From CAILZL01 sp963748005 (lineage in GTDB: Bacteria > Pseudomonadota > Gammaproteobacteria > Steroidobacterales > Steroidobacteraceae): a DNA stretch of 64,000 bases. Location of the stretch: NCBI GenBank assembly GCA_963748005.1, contig CAVVHH010000002.1:868001-932000 (forward strand), read 5' to 3'. Positions 1 through 9,768 of this stretch are shown here, in pieces. The notes beneath the pieces are model-generated. The model searched no databases, was not told the DNA's origin, and was given only the letters and a program-made list of their open reading frames with translations. Each line of letters opens with the position of its first letter. Position 1 is the first letter of the stretch. The translations under genes were made by a program, and so were the position numbers.

Positions 1-1
1 C

Positions 2-751
2 GTTGGCAAGAGCGATGGTTCGGTACGCTACGGCACCATTATTGATGACCGGCATGGCCGGGCAGCACTGGATCAGGTGGCAGCTTCCGGCCATTCGATC
101 TGGACCGCGGCCCCAATTGAAATGCCCGGCTCACGCCCGCTGGAGTTCGATCCGGTATTCGCAGCGGCGCAAACCATCGCCGCCTGGCCGTCAGATCGTA
201 TCGTCAAATGTCTTGCCTTCTATCACCCGGACGATGCCGATGACCTGCGCATTCGTCAGGAGGAAAAGCTGCAGGAACTTTATGCAAGCGTTCTGGCGCT
301 GGAGCGACGCATCGTTCTGGAAATCATCTGCCCTGATATCGGCCCAGGAGCGAAGCGTGACGCGTTGCCGCGCGCGATGGAGCGACTCTACGATTTGGGA
401 ATCCGGCCGGACTGGTGGAAGCTGCAGGGACAATCGTCAGAGGGCTGGCAACAAATCACCCGCATTATCCGCCAGCACGATCCGCACTGTAAGGGCGTGG
501 TTGTCCTCGGCCTTGGCGCAGACGAGGCGCCACTGGCCGAAGGTTTGCGCGTCGCTGCGGGCTTCGACATCTGCCGTGGATTTGCCGTTGGTCGCAGCAT
601 CTTTGCTGATGCGGCAGCCGGTTGGTTCGCGGGGCATCTGGACGATACCGGCGCCAAAGCGTCTGTCACCGCTCGTTACAAGCGCATGATCGATGCTTGG
701 GTGAGCGGCCTGCCAAAGGCTCGCAAGGGATTCGGTGCAGCCGTCGCCTGA
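2..751 (+). CDS. iolC: IolC C-terminal DUF2090 region, 5'-truncated
   Basis: The reading frame is open from the window's first bases and ends at a TGA at 749-751, so only the last 249 codons are present. The visible part matches the DUF2090 aldolase-like domain that proteobacterial IolC proteins carry behind the PfkB sugar-kinase domain. In the family this fused protein handles 5-dehydro-2-deoxygluconate and its phosphate in myo-inositol catabolism. Supporting signs are the segment WTAAPIEMPGSRPLEFDP near the edge, KCLAFYHPDD, and the C-terminal GFAVGRSIFADAAAGW, a typical phosphate-barrel ending. The kinase domain must lie to the left and is not visible. It converges with an RpiR-type regulator, a family that often controls inositol genes. 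Confidence 0.8.
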   Translation, partial: VGKSDGSVRYGTIIDDRHGRAALDQVAASGHSIWTAAPIEMPGSRPLEFDPVFAAAQTIAAWPSDRIVKCLAFYHPDDADDLRIRQEEKLQELYASVLALERRIVLEIICPDIGPGAKRDALPRAMERLYDLGIRPDWWKLQGQSSEGWQQITRIIRQHDPHCKGVVVLGLGADEAPLAEGLRVAAGFDICRGFAVGRSIFADAAAGWFAGHLDDTGAKASVTARYKRMIDAWVSGLPKARKGFGAAVA

Positions 752-791
752 CCACAGCTCAATTCCGGATCAGGCGCTCCAAGAACCTGTT

Positions 792-1628
792 CTAACGTCT
801 GCTTTCGATAAGCTGGGCATAGCTGATGACCAGGGTTTGTGCAATACACATTGAACCAGTCAGGGAGCGGAATTGACGGACTTCAGCATCTTTTACGTTG
901 AATGATACATCAGCCTGGCGCGATACCGGACTCAGTTCGCCATCACTGATCACCACGACTGATGCGCCCACCGACCTGGCGTGAGCAACAACCTCCAGCG
1001 TTTCCTTGGCATAGGGTCTGAAGCTGATGGCGAACAACAGATCGGACTTCGAGATCATGGCGCTTTGCTCGCCGAGCATGCCGCCCAGCCCGTCGACCAG
1101 GTGCACCGGTTTGTCGACGTGCCGCAGGGCATATGCCAGCCAGACCGCAATCGGAAATGACCGGCGCAACCCGCATATGCAAACCGATGCAGCCCTATCG
1201 ATAAGATCGACAGCCCCATCCAGGGCCTCGGCAGAAATGGTCTCCTGGATATGCCCGAGGGCAATGATGTTGGCGGCCGCAAACTCCTGCATGAGCTCGT
1301 GCGGTGTCAGGGCGCGGCCATCGCTGGTCTGCAGGTTGGCCTGACGTATGCGCTCAGCCCAGGAAGGGCTGGGCGCCGAATTGATCAGTTCGTCCCTGAA
1401 CAGGCGCTGCATCTGGCTTGCGCCATCAAACCCGAATTCCTTTGCAAATCGCACCATGGTGGGCGCGTGCACACCGCACCGGCGAGCTATTTCCGCCTGT
1501 GTTTCCAGACCTATCTCGTTGGGATGGTCGAGCACATAGGCGGCAATCTGACGAAGACGCGGGCTGAGAGTTTCGTGGCGGGCGATGATCGCCTCGCGCA
1601 ATGATTCAAGATCGTTGGGGCGAGTCAA
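792..1628 (-). CDS. MurR/RpiR family transcriptional regulator (SIS domain)
   Basis: This is a 278-residue DNA-binding repressor or activator. Residues 1-80 form the RpiR helix-turn-helix (AEIARRCGVHAPTMVRFAKE) and residues about 130-260 a SIS sugar-phosphate-binding domain. The start codon is TTG at 1628, supported by an AAGGAG Shine-Dalgarno about 7 bases upstream; no ATG fits better. The gene converges on the iolC fragment. In many proteobacteria an RpiR protein linked to iol genes regulates inositol catabolism, so the same role is likely here, though that is inference from position. The ligand cannot be read from the sequence. Confidence 0.85.
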   Translation of the reverse strand: MTRPNDLESLREAIIARHETLSPRLRQIAAYVLDHPNEIGLETQAEIARRCGVHAPTMVRFAKEFGFDGASQMQRLFRDELINSAPSPSWAERIRQANLQTSDGRALTPHELMQEFAAANIIALGHIQETISAEALDGAVDLIDRAASVCICGLRRSFPIAVWLAYALRHVDKPVHLVDGLGGMLGEQSAMISKSDLLFAISFRPYAKETLEVVAHARSVGASVVVISDGELSPVSRQADVSFNVKDAEVRQFRSLTGSMCIAQTLVISYAQLIESRR

Positions 1629-1840
1629 GGCTCGACTCCTTATTGTAGGTGCGAATCATTGTAGCCAGACTGGAAGACGTATACCAATGCTGGAATTTTC
1701 GTTTCGAGTCGTGCCTGCTCGTCATCCAATGCATGCATACCCGGCACGGTGCACGACTGTGTGAGGCTCTGGCAAACGACGAACTGCACAACAGTTCATC
1801 AGTAAAGACCTGTGGGCAGCGTGACCACCTACCCAGGCAG

Positions 1841-2827
1841 CTATGCCGTGACCAGCTGTACCGTCACCTGATTGCGCCCGCCGGATTTGCTGGCATAGAC
1901 CCCGGCATCTGCCGCTGCAATCAACTTGTCGAGCACCACATCAGCACTCATGTCCGGCTGCCAGCCGGTGACGCCGAAACTCGCGGTCACGGCAATATCA
2001 GTGCCGGCCGCCTGGTGCGGGTGGGTTGCCATATCGATGCGACAACGCTCAGCTACCATACGCGCGTGTTCGATACCGGTCTCTGGCAGGACCACCACAA
2101 ATTCTTCACCACCGTAGCGGGCAATCCAGTCGGTTTCACGTAACGACCGACGCAGCGCCTGCGCGAAACTGACCAGCACGTCGTCACCGGCCTGGTGTCC
2201 GTAGGTGTCGTTGATGCGCTTGAAGTGATCCACATCGCACAGCATCAGTGACAACGGATGCTGGTAGCGCTGCGCGCGCTCCAGTTCGCGCTGCAGCTGA
2301 TCCATGAGATAGCGGCGATTGAACACGCCGGTGAGCGCATCGGTGATGGACAGACGCAGGTTTTCGGCATTGGCAATACGCAGCGAGCGTTCCATCTCGA
2401 TCAGGCGCTTGCCGGTATTCAGGCGCGCCAGCAGCTCCGGCTCCATTACGGGCTTCACCAGATAGTCGTCGGCGCCGGCCTGCAAGCCCGTTACCACATT
2501 TTCCACTGCGTCGCGCGAGGTCACCACGATGGCATAGACATAGTGTTCCAGTCCCCGGGAGCGCAGCGCGCGACACAGTGACAGGCCATCCATCCTGGGC
2601 ATTTCCCAGTCGGTAATCAGCAGCGAGATATCGCCGCGCGCCACCCGCTCCAGCGCCTGTTCACCATCTTCCGCGGTAACCACGTCGTAATGAGCTCGCG
2701 ACAACATGCGTCCCACCAGCATGCGCTGTACGGGTTCGTCATCGACCAGCAGCACGCGCCATTTCGCATCCGGTTCAGCGCTCGACCCGTGGTTATTGCT
2801 GACTGAAGATTGGTTCATTGTGGTCAT
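1841..2827 (-). CDS. Response regulator diguanylate cyclase (REC-GGDEF)
   Basis: The 328-residue protein synthesises cyclic di-GMP when its receiver is phosphorylated. An N-terminal receiver (about residues 24-145) has the acidic pair LLVDDE, phospho-acceptor ITDWEMP and conserved lysine YLVKP. The GGDEF domain (about 160-325) contains the metal-binding DVDHFKRIND and the active-site GGEEF. An RETD inhibitory I-site lies exactly five residues before GGEEF, so product inhibition is expected. It is encoded 15 bases downstream of a REC-EAL gene on the same strand, giving an opposed synthesis/hydrolysis pair, with a hybrid kinase upstream as the probable phosphate source. The domain plan resembles PleD, but with one receiver. 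Confidence 0.93.
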   Translation of the reverse strand: MTTMNQSSVSNNHGSSAEPDAKWRVLLVDDEPVQRMLVGRMLSRAHYDVVTAEDGEQALERVARGDISLLITDWEMPRMDGLSLCRALRSRGLEHYVYAIVVTSRDAVENVVTGLQAGADDYLVKPVMEPELLARLNTGKRLIEMERSLRIANAENLRLSITDALTGVFNRRYLMDQLQRELERAQRYQHPLSLMLCDVDHFKRINDTYGHQAGDDVLVSFAQALRRSLRETDWIARYGGEEFVVVLPETGIEHARMVAERCRIDMATHPHQAAGTDIAVTASFGVTGWQPDMSADVVLDKLIAAADAGVYASKSGGRNQVTVQLVTA

Positions 2828-2842
2828 ACGAAATTAGCGCAG

Positions 2843-4030
2843 TTACTCAGGCACGAGAGCCGCACTGGCGTTCCAGTCGGCCATCACCTTGGGCAGTTCC
2901 GAACCCGGCATGGGCCTGCCGATAAGATAACCCTGGACACGATCACATTGCATGTGCGCGAGAAAGTCCAGCGCTTCCTGCGTCTCGACGCCTTCGGCGC
3001 ATGCCGTCAGGCCAAGTTTGTGCGCCAGCATCACCATGGTTTCCACCATGACACGTGCTTCGTCGCGCTGACACATGTCGCGCACAAACGAGATATCGAT
3101 CTTCAACTCACTGAACGGCATCAGGTACAGCTGTTTCAGGGATGAATAGCCAGTGCCGAAATCGTCGATCGACAAGCCGAAGTTTTTTACGCGTAGCCGT
3201 GTCAGCACATCCATGGTGGTATCCGGATCGGACATGGCGGCAGATTCGGTGATCTCGAAGGTAATGAATTGCGGCTCAATGCCATAACGCGTCGCCAGCC
3301 GTTCGGCCAGATCCGGAAAAGTGCGATCGTTCAGCAACCGCGGCGACAGGTTGATCGCTACTGCCAACGGCAATCCGGCGGCGTGCCATTCGGCGGCCTG
3401 ACGCATGGCCATCTCCAGCACCTGTTCGGTCAGCTGACGAATAAGACCGCTGCTTTCGGCAATGCCGATAAAGACCGGCGGGGGAATAAACCCGCGCATC
3501 GGATGCCGCCAGCGCGCCAGCGCCTCAACGCCCTCCACCTGCCAGCGTACGTCGGAGGTGAGGCGCGCCTTGGGCTGGTAATGCACCCGCAACTCGTTAC
3601 GCGCCAGGGCCAGTTCCAGGTCCACCACGGTGACGCCCACGCTGGGCTTCATCGTCTTGCGCAGTACGGCTTCAAGATCACCCAGCATGATGGGCTTTTG
3701 CAGCGCGCCCAGCATGCTCAGACCCTGGGCACGACCCACCTGCTCGGCGGTATTCAGGACCCGCTGGTCCATACCGCTGGCCACCAGTACCTGGGCCTTG
3801 GCGCCGTGATTGCCGAGGTAACGCAACAGCTCGATGCCATCCGCACCCGACATCTGCAAATCCAGCACGACAACAGTGGGACTGAAATCCAGATAGACGC
3901 GCCGGAAGGTATCCGCTTCTGTAACAGCCATGGCTTCAAAGCCCAGCCGCTTGGCCACCTCGGCAATGAATTCACACAGCTCCTGCTGATCATCAATCAC
4001 CAACAATCGGTTGGGTGACTCTTGCAACAT
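2843..4030 (-). CDS. Response regulator cyclic di-GMP phosphodiesterase (REC-EAL)
   Basis: The 395-residue protein couples an N-terminal receiver (residues about 8-125; VIDDQ, VVLDLQM, lysine in LQKP) to an EAL domain (about 140-385). The catalytic set is intact: EALARW, NLS, FEITES, DDFGTGYSS, the lysine of LKID, AEGVET and VQGY. It should therefore hydrolyse cyclic di-GMP to pGpG. The ATG at 4030 has a good GGAGGT ribosome site. It sits between the hybrid kinase gene (43 bases away) and the REC-GGDEF gene (15 bases away) on the same strand, so the three are probably co-transcribed. A close relative with the same architecture lies at 9769-10968. Confidence 0.93.
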   Translation of the reverse strand: MLQESPNRLLVIDDQQELCEFIAEVAKRLGFEAMAVTEADTFRRVYLDFSPTVVVLDLQMSGADGIELLRYLGNHGAKAQVLVASGMDQRVLNTAEQVGRAQGLSMLGALQKPIMLGDLEAVLRKTMKPSVGVTVVDLELALARNELRVHYQPKARLTSDVRWQVEGVEALARWRHPMRGFIPPPVFIGIAESSGLIRQLTEQVLEMAMRQAAEWHAAGLPLAVAINLSPRLLNDRTFPDLAERLATRYGIEPQFITFEITESAAMSDPDTTMDVLTRLRVKNFGLSIDDFGTGYSSLKQLYLMPFSELKIDISFVRDMCQRDEARVMVETMVMLAHKLGLTACAEGVETQEALDFLAHMQCDRVQGYLIGRPMPGSELPKVMADWNASAALVPE

Positions 4031-4073
4031 GCACCTCCGGCCAAAATTTCCACGCGCGCCACGGGCGCCTTGC

Positions 4074-6413
4074 CTAGTCCAGCAGGTTCCTGATCTTCAA
4101 TGCCAGTTCTTCATTGCGGTATGGCTTGGCGAGCACGGCCTCCTGGACCAGCTGGCCGGCCTTGGCCAGCACCGGATCACCCATGTAGCCCGTGGTCAGC
4201 AGCACCTTGATGTCTGGCTGTATCTCCCGGGCACGCAAGGCGAGCTCGGGACCCAGAATAACACCGGGCATGATCACATCTGTGAACAGCATATCGATAT
4301 GGGCATGCTCGTGAAGCACCCGCAATGCCGAATCGCCATTGGACGCCTCCAGCACCTGATAGCCCAGTTGCTGCAGCGCCAGCATCGTGGTGGCACGCAG
4401 GTCGGTGTCATCCTCGACCACCAGGATCACTTCGTCACCGCCAGGCATGCCCTTCTGCACCAGCGTGTCTTCGTGGCCGGAATGCGCCTCTGTGCAACGC
4501 GGCAGAATTATGCTGATGCGTGTGCCCTTGCCCAGCTCGCTGTGCACCAGCACCGTCCCGCCGGACTGTCTGGCGAAGCCATGCACCATCGACAGGCCCA
4601 GACCGCTACCCTTGCCGGTTTCCTTGGTGGTGAAGAACGGCTCGAACACCCGTGACAACACCTGCGGCGGAATGCCCATACCGGTATCGGATACGCTGAT
4701 GTCCACGTAGTCACCCTGTTCCAAATCGGTATGGGTGCGGAAGAATGTCGCGTCGGGCCGGAAATTGCGCGCGGACACGGTCAGCCGGCCACCATTGGGC
4801 ATGGCATCGCGGGAGTTGATCACCAGATTCAGGATCGCATTTTCCAGCTGGCCGAGATCCACCTTGGTATGCCACAGGTCCGTGCCGATATTCAGGCGCA
4901 TCTCCACGGTGTCGCCCAGGGTGCGCTGGATCAGTTCGGCGAACAGATGCAGCTGGTGACCGACATCGATGATCACTGGATCGAGTACCTGGCGTCGCGC
5001 GAAACTGAGCAGTCGCTTGGTCAGTTCGGTGCCGCGCATGGCGGCGCGCATCGCCGTCGCCAGCTTGCGTGATACCGCAACATCTTCAACCACGTCGCGC
5101 TCGATGAGTTGCAAATTGCCGAGAATGACGCCCAGCAGATTGTTGAAATCATGGGCCACGCCACCGGTCAGCTGTCCGACGGCCTGCATTTTTTCTGCCT
5201 GATACAGGCGGGCTTCCAGCAACTTCAGTTCAGTGACGTCGGTGAGCACCATGAAACAGCCCTGCACCACCGCGCCCTGTCGCTGTGGTACGAAGCTGCA
5301 ATGCACCTGGCGATGCTCGCCATCCAGACTGAGGGTACTCACCAGATTGTTGGCCTGCCCGGTCAGTGACAGGCTGATGCCACGCAGCAGATCGAGATAT
5401 TGCTGCCCGTCCAGCACCTCGGTAACGGGCTGGCCGATGGCCGCTTCCGACAGGCCAATGGCTTGGCGAAGCCACGATTGATTGCTGTAGGAAATGCGCT
5501 GATGCTGATCGAGATGCACCACCAGGGATGGCATGGCGTCCAGCGTGGCGCCGAAAAAGTCGCGGGTCTCGCGCAGCATGCGCTCGGCCTGCTTGCGCTC
5601 GGTGACATCCTGCAAGGCCCCGTACAGACGCACTACTTCACCATCAATACGCTCCGGCTTGCCGATGCAGCGCAACCAGTCATGACCCGGTCCGTGCAAC
5701 TGCAATTCCAGATCGAAACTCTGGCCATCAGCCACCGCGGCGCGACCAGCGCGCAACAGGTCGCGCCGTGAGCGGAAGGTAAGCGACTTGATTGCCTGAT
5801 CGAGCGATGCGGTGCGCCCCCCCGCCAGATCCAGCCGACGACTGATACCCTCCGATACATTCAGTCGCGCCGACCCGATGTTCAGCTCCCAGGCGCCTAC
5901 CTTGGCCAGGTGCTGCATGTCGGCCAGCATGACGTCGATGCGCGAACGTTCGGTGAGATCCCGGAAAGCAATGAGGCTGGCCGCAGTACCGTTATGGCGC
6001 AGCGGCACCATGCGATATTCGACCGGGCGTGTACGGCCGTTCTTGCAACGCAACACCGCGCCAATGCCGCGCAGCATGTCGGTGGTGTAGCCGATACGCG
6101 CGGTATCGCGTTTTTCCGGCAGGTCACCGGCGCTCATCAGCGTTCGATAGTCCTGGCCGAGCAATTCTTCAGGCTCGTACCCCAGCAGGCGCACGGCGGC
6201 GGGATTGGCGAAACACACTTTGCCCTGGATATCCAGCTCCAGCACGCCCTCGCCGCTGGCGTCAACAATGGCCTCATTGCGGCGGTGAATGGCGGCATCG
6301 ACCGCTCCCTGCTGTCGCATCCGGCGGTAACGGCCAGCGAACAGCCACGCCAGACCCAGACCGATCACGGCCACACCACTCGCAAGCATCAGGAACATCG
6401 TTAACGGCTGCAC
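4074..6413 (-). CDS. Hybrid sensor histidine kinase, three PAS domains
   Basis: This is a 779-residue inner-membrane hybrid kinase. One N-terminal membrane helix (about residues 5-27) is followed by PAS domains near 45-155, 165-275 and 285-395. A HisKA domain carries the phospho-acceptor motif GGVAHDFNNLLG near 415, followed by an HATPase domain (N-box LENAILNLVINSRDAM, G-box GKGSGLGLSMVHG) and a C-terminal receiver (VVEDD, FTDVIMPG, AKPY). The single helix and PAS array suggest that it senses an internal cue rather than a periplasmic ligand. The start may be GTG at 6413 or ATG at 6398. It is the first gene of a run with REC-EAL and REC-GGDEF, so it may set their phosphorylation state. That link is inference. 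Confidence 0.92.
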   Translation of the reverse strand: MQPLTMFLMLASGVAVIGLGLAWLFAGRYRRMRQQGAVDAAIHRRNEAIVDASGEGVLELDIQGKVCFANPAAVRLLGYEPEELLGQDYRTLMSAGDLPEKRDTARIGYTTDMLRGIGAVLRCKNGRTRPVEYRMVPLRHNGTAASLIAFRDLTERSRIDVMLADMQHLAKVGAWELNIGSARLNVSEGISRRLDLAGGRTASLDQAIKSLTFRSRRDLLRAGRAAVADGQSFDLELQLHGPGHDWLRCIGKPERIDGEVVRLYGALQDVTERKQAERMLRETRDFFGATLDAMPSLVVHLDQHQRISYSNQSWLRQAIGLSEAAIGQPVTEVLDGQQYLDLLRGISLSLTGQANNLVSTLSLDGEHRQVHCSFVPQRQGAVVQGCFMVLTDVTELKLLEARLYQAEKMQAVGQLTGGVAHDFNNLLGVILGNLQLIERDVVEDVAVSRKLATAMRAAMRGTELTKRLLSFARRQVLDPVIIDVGHQLHLFAELIQRTLGDTVEMRLNIGTDLWHTKVDLGQLENAILNLVINSRDAMPNGGRLTVSARNFRPDATFFRTHTDLEQGDYVDISVSDTGMGIPPQVLSRVFEPFFTTKETGKGSGLGLSMVHGFARQSGGTVLVHSELGKGTRISIILPRCTEAHSGHEDTLVQKGMPGGDEVILVVEDDTDLRATTMLALQQLGYQVLEASNGDSALRVLHEHAHIDMLFTDVIMPGVILGPELALRAREIQPDIKVLLTTGYMGDPVLAKAGQLVQEAVLAKPYRNEELALKIRNLLD

Positions 6414-6507
6414 TATTTATTATAGCGATTGAAATCAGGGTTGTTGTAAAGCAGGTAGCACCACCGCAGCGGTAGTGCCCGACAACCCGGCGGCAGCCGA
6501 TCCGGAT

Positions 6508-7212
6508 TCAGCTGGGCGCCCGCCCCGCGTACCAATTCACCGCATATTGCATCAATTGCGCCGCCGTACGCAGCGATAACTTGCGTTTGATGCGCTGACG
6601 ATGCGACTCGACGGTCTTGATGCTGAGGTTGAGCGCCTCGGCAGTCTGTCGTGTGGACAGTCCCTTGCCGATCATATGCAACACCTGCAGCTCACGATTA
6701 CTGAGGCTGTCCACCGGATTGGCCGAGGTATAGGCGCCGCCCGCGGCAAACTTTTCAATCATGCTGTTGCCGACGGTTTCACTGACATAGATGCCACCTT
6801 CCAGCACCCGGCGCAGCGCCACCAGAAACTGGTCGCTGGCCGCCTGCTTCATGATGTAGCCGTTGGCGCCGGCCGACAGCATGCGTTCGGCGTAGATCAC
6901 CTCGTCGTGCATGGACAACACCAGCAGCGGCAGAGTCGGATAGTGAGCCCGCGCGTCCTTGACCAGCTCCAGACCATCACCCTGGGCCAGCGACACGTCG
7001 ACGATCACTGCATCGGGCTTCAGTTCGCGAATCAGCGACTTCGCTTCCCGGGCAGTTTCCGCCTCGCCGCAGACTTCCAGATCCGGCTCTGCTTCCATCA
7101 ACCGCCGCAAGCCCTGGCGTACGATGGGATGGTCGTCCACGATCATGATGCGTCGGCGACGCTCCCGTGCAGTGCCCGCGCGCTGCAGACCTGGCATGGA
7201 TGCCGTTGTCAT
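6508..7212 (-). CDS. NarL/FixJ-type response regulator
   Basis: The 234-residue regulator has a receiver (residues about 20-140; IVDDHP, VIVDVSLAQGDG, lysine in YIMKQ) and a C-terminal LuxR-type helix-turn-helix (about 165-230; LSNRELQVLHMIGKG, TVESHRQRIKRKL). It should bind DNA after phosphorylation. It belongs to the signalling block at 1.8-11 kb and has a paralogue at 7380-8060, which shares the layout and the motif HDE/QDE..YAERLL in the alpha-4 region. No dedicated kinase is adjacent on the same strand. The kinase genes at 4074 and 8265 are the nearest candidates. Confidence 0.92.
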   Translation of the reverse strand: MTTASMPGLQRAGTARERRRRIMIVDDHPIVRQGLRRLMEAEPDLEVCGEAETAREAKSLIRELKPDAVIVDVSLAQGDGLELVKDARAHYPTLPLLVLSMHDEVIYAERMLSAGANGYIMKQAASDQFLVALRRVLEGGIYVSETVGNSMIEKFAAGGAYTSANPVDSLSNRELQVLHMIGKGLSTRQTAEALNLSIKTVESHRQRIKRKLSLRTAAQLMQYAVNWYAGRAPS

Positions 7213-7379
7213 TGTTTCGCTCCTGATACCGCTACTGGATCCTCAGCTGCCACGATTTCCCGCACCGGCAGCCGCCCACAGGGATGCGCATGCTCATGGA
7301 GTCACCGCAGGGTTGCTATCAGCTAATCCATTAATCAGCCACAACAGTCGATACGTTTAAACCGCAATGCAGCCGAGCC

Positions 7380-8060
7380 CTACAGCGTCGCCTCGCCCTT
7401 GGCGGAACGCGTGGAAACCCACTGTGCCGCGTAACGCATCAGTTCGTTGGTGGAACGCAAATTGAGCTTTTCGCGCATGTGGCGCCGGTGTGCATCCACC
7501 GTCTTCATCGACAGCACCAGCCGGTCGGCAATCTCGCGAGTACTGACGCCACCGCCGATCAGGGCAAACACTTCCAGCTCACGCTCGGTCAGTGCCGCAA
7601 CCGGATCATCGCTGCCGGTGGTCAATTGGCCCCGCACTGCCTTGGACAACAGCCGCTCGTTCATTTCGGTGCTGACATGCCGCTGTCCCTTGGCGGCCTT
7701 GCGCAGCGCAGTAAGGAAGTCGGTTTCCGCCGCGCTTTTCATCACATAGGCGGTTACACCCAGTCGCAGCAGGCGTTCGGCATACAGCGCTTCGTCCTGC
7801 ATGGACAGCACCACGATGCGAATGGCCGGATAGTGCTGCCGCACCCAGCGCACCAGTTCAATACCGTCGTCGGTGCCCAGCGTCAGATCCAGTACCGCCA
7901 CGTCGGGCAGCAGCTGGGTGATGGCGTTGCGCGCCTGCGCGGCATCGCTGGCCTCGGCCACCAGCCGGAATTCCGGCAACCCCGCCAGCAGTTGCTTGAG
8001 CCCTTCACGCACCAGGGGATGATCATCAACGATGACAATGCGAGCTTCTTGGTCACTCAT
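7380..8060 (-). CDS. NarL/FixJ-type response regulator (paralogue)
   Basis: The 226-residue protein has a receiver (residues about 5-125; IVIVDDHPLVREG, VAVLDLTLGTDDG, lysine in YVMKS) and a LuxR-type DNA-binding domain (about 155-220; LTERELEVFALIGGG, TVDAHRRHMREKL). The frame is open up to 8135, but the ATG at 8060 directly precedes the receiver and has a GGAG about 11 bases upstream, so I place the start there. It is divergent from the REC-PAS-kinase gene at 8265, and the 204-base gap must hold both promoters. This arrangement makes that kinase the best partner, by inference. Confidence 0.9.
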   Translation of the reverse strand: MSDQEARIVIVDDHPLVREGLKQLLAGLPEFRLVAEASDAAQARNAITQLLPDVAVLDLTLGTDDGIELVRWVRQHYPAIRIVVLSMQDEALYAERLLRLGVTAYVMKSAAETDFLTALRKAAKGQRHVSTEMNERLLSKAVRGQLTTGSDDPVAALTERELEVFALIGGGVSTREIADRLVLSMKTVDAHRRHMREKLNLRSTNELMRYAAQWVSTRSAKGEATL

Positions 8061-8264
8061 AGTTGCCGGACTCCGTTCGGTTCGCGAGCTCGCGAGCCAT
8101 CCGTCTTCATTCGGGTTAGCGCACAACGGCTGCACAGTAATTCATGGACGCGCTGTCGACACGATTTACAGCGTCTTGACGTCAATGTTTTTACCACCTG
8201 GGCTGCGGTCAAACAAGTCACACTTACCTCATCTGCCGCATCGGTGATACCTTGTTCAACCAAG

Positions 8265-9725
8265 ATGGATACGCAAATCGAAACCCCGCTGCGCGTCATT
8301 GTCCTGGAAGACAATCCCGTTGACGCGGAACTGATTGAGCTGGAACTGCATCGCAATGGGCTGCATGCCGACTGTCAGCGGGCCGTCTCCAGCGATGACT
8401 TTACGGCTGCACTGAGTGTCGGCGTTCCCGACCTGGTGCTGGCGGACTACACACTGCCCGGCTTTGATGGCATGAGCGCCCTGCGCCTGCTGCGCGGACA
8501 ACATCCGGACGTGCCTTTCATTTTCGTATCCGGCTCGCTGGGCGAAGAACGCGCCATCGAAGCACTGAAGAGCGGTGCGACCGACTACGTGCTCAAGGAT
8601 CGCCTGCAACGCTTGCCGGCCGTGGTCAGACGCGCACTGAGTGAAAGCCATGAGCGGCGTGAACGCAGGCAGGCGCAACAGGCGCTGGAAGAACAGCGCA
8701 CGCTGCTGACCGCGATCATCGACAACCTGCCCGAACATATCTATGCCGTGGACGCCCATTCGCGCCTGACCGTCATCAATCAGGCCATGCTGGCGCGCTT
8801 GAAACGGCGTCGCTCCAGCACCATCGGCAGGCGCTTGAGCGAATTGCCCGGACAGGATCATGCCCGTGACATGGAACTGCAGAACGCGATGGTACTGAAC
8901 TCGGGACGTTCGCTGATTGAACAGGAAAACGCGCTGGAGTCGCCCGACGGCGCCATGCACTGGCTGGTCAGTTCACGCATTCCGTTGCGCGATCATGATG
9001 GCCATCTGATCGGTGTGGTGTGCACCGAGCGCGACATTACCGCGCGCAAGGAACTGGAACAGGAAATACTGGATATTTCCAATCGTGAGCAGCGGCGTCT
9101 TGGCAGTGACCTGCATGATGGACTGGGCCAGGAACTCACCGGTCTGTCACTGATGATGAAAGGCCTTGAGGTACAAATGTCGCGTGAGGCATCAGCGTAT
9201 CTGCCGCAGGTGACCAAGCTCAGCGAACTGATCGCGCGCACCATTCAAAGTACACGCTCACTGGCGCGTGGACTGGCGCCGGTGAATCTGGAACGCGGCG
9301 GCATTCGCGAGGCGCTGCGACAGCTGGCGGCGCGCTGTGCGGACATGTACAACTTGAGCTGCAGCTTCGACGACACGCATGCGCAGGCCATTGCCCTGGA
9401 TGAGGGCCTGGCCACGCACATCTATCGTATCGCGCAGGAAGCCACGACCAATGCGGCGCGTCACGCGCGCGCCAGATCCATCGCCATTGAGCTGCGCACC
9501 ACCGCGCGGCGTTTGTATCTGAGCATCACGGACGATGGTATTGGCCTGAATTCCGGGCTGAGTCGCGGCAAGCCGGGCATCGGTCTCAAGATCATGGAAT
9601 ATCGCGCCCGCACGATTGGCGGCACGATCAATTTCGAAACTCTGCAGGCGGGTACCCGGATTGCGCTGTCCTGTCCGCTGCAGCTGCTGCGCAAGCAACG
9701 TGGCAAGCAGAGCGCTGCCGGTTGA
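8265..9725 (+). CDS. REC-PAS sensor histidine kinase (HisKA_3 type)
   Basis: The 486-residue soluble kinase begins with a receiver (residues about 9-130; VLEDNP, VLADYTLPG, lysine in VLKD), then a PAS domain (about 145-260). A HisKA_3 dimerisation domain carries the phospho-acceptor histidine in SDLHDGLGQE near 287, followed by an HATPase (N-box EATTNAARHARA, ITDDGIGL, PGIGLKIME). HisKA_3 kinases usually pair with NarL-type regulators, and two such genes lie next door. The N-terminal receiver means that its activity may itself be set by another kinase. The frame is open far upstream to 7479, but the ATG at 8265 begins the receiver, and the upstream part overlaps the antisense regulator gene. 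Confidence 0.9.
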   Translation: MDTQIETPLRVIVLEDNPVDAELIELELHRNGLHADCQRAVSSDDFTAALSVGVPDLVLADYTLPGFDGMSALRLLRGQHPDVPFIFVSGSLGEERAIEALKSGATDYVLKDRLQRLPAVVRRALSESHERRERRQAQQALEEQRTLLTAIIDNLPEHIYAVDAHSRLTVINQAMLARLKRRRSSTIGRRLSELPGQDHARDMELQNAMVLNSGRSLIEQENALESPDGAMHWLVSSRIPLRDHDGHLIGVVCTERDITARKELEQEILDISNREQRRLGSDLHDGLGQELTGLSLMMKGLEVQMSREASAYLPQVTKLSELIARTIQSTRSLARGLAPVNLERGGIREALRQLAARCADMYNLSCSFDDTHAQAIALDEGLATHIYRIAQEATTNAARHARARSIAIELRTTARRLYLSITDDGIGLNSGLSRGKPGIGLKIMEYRARTIGGTINFETLQAGTRIALSCPLQLLRKQRGKQSAAG

Positions 9726-9768
9726 TGCATGTGGCTGGAGCAGCCACGATGGCTGCGACGATAGAAGG

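Noticed and set aside
746..775. GCCTGA...TCAGGC inverted repeat after iolC as a terminator
   Set aside because: Only a 6-base stem with an 18-base loop and no T tract; too weak to call.
7479..8264. Long N-terminal extension of the REC-PAS kinase frame
   Set aside because: It runs antisense through the NarL regulator gene and adds no domain; the receiver begins at ATG 8265.
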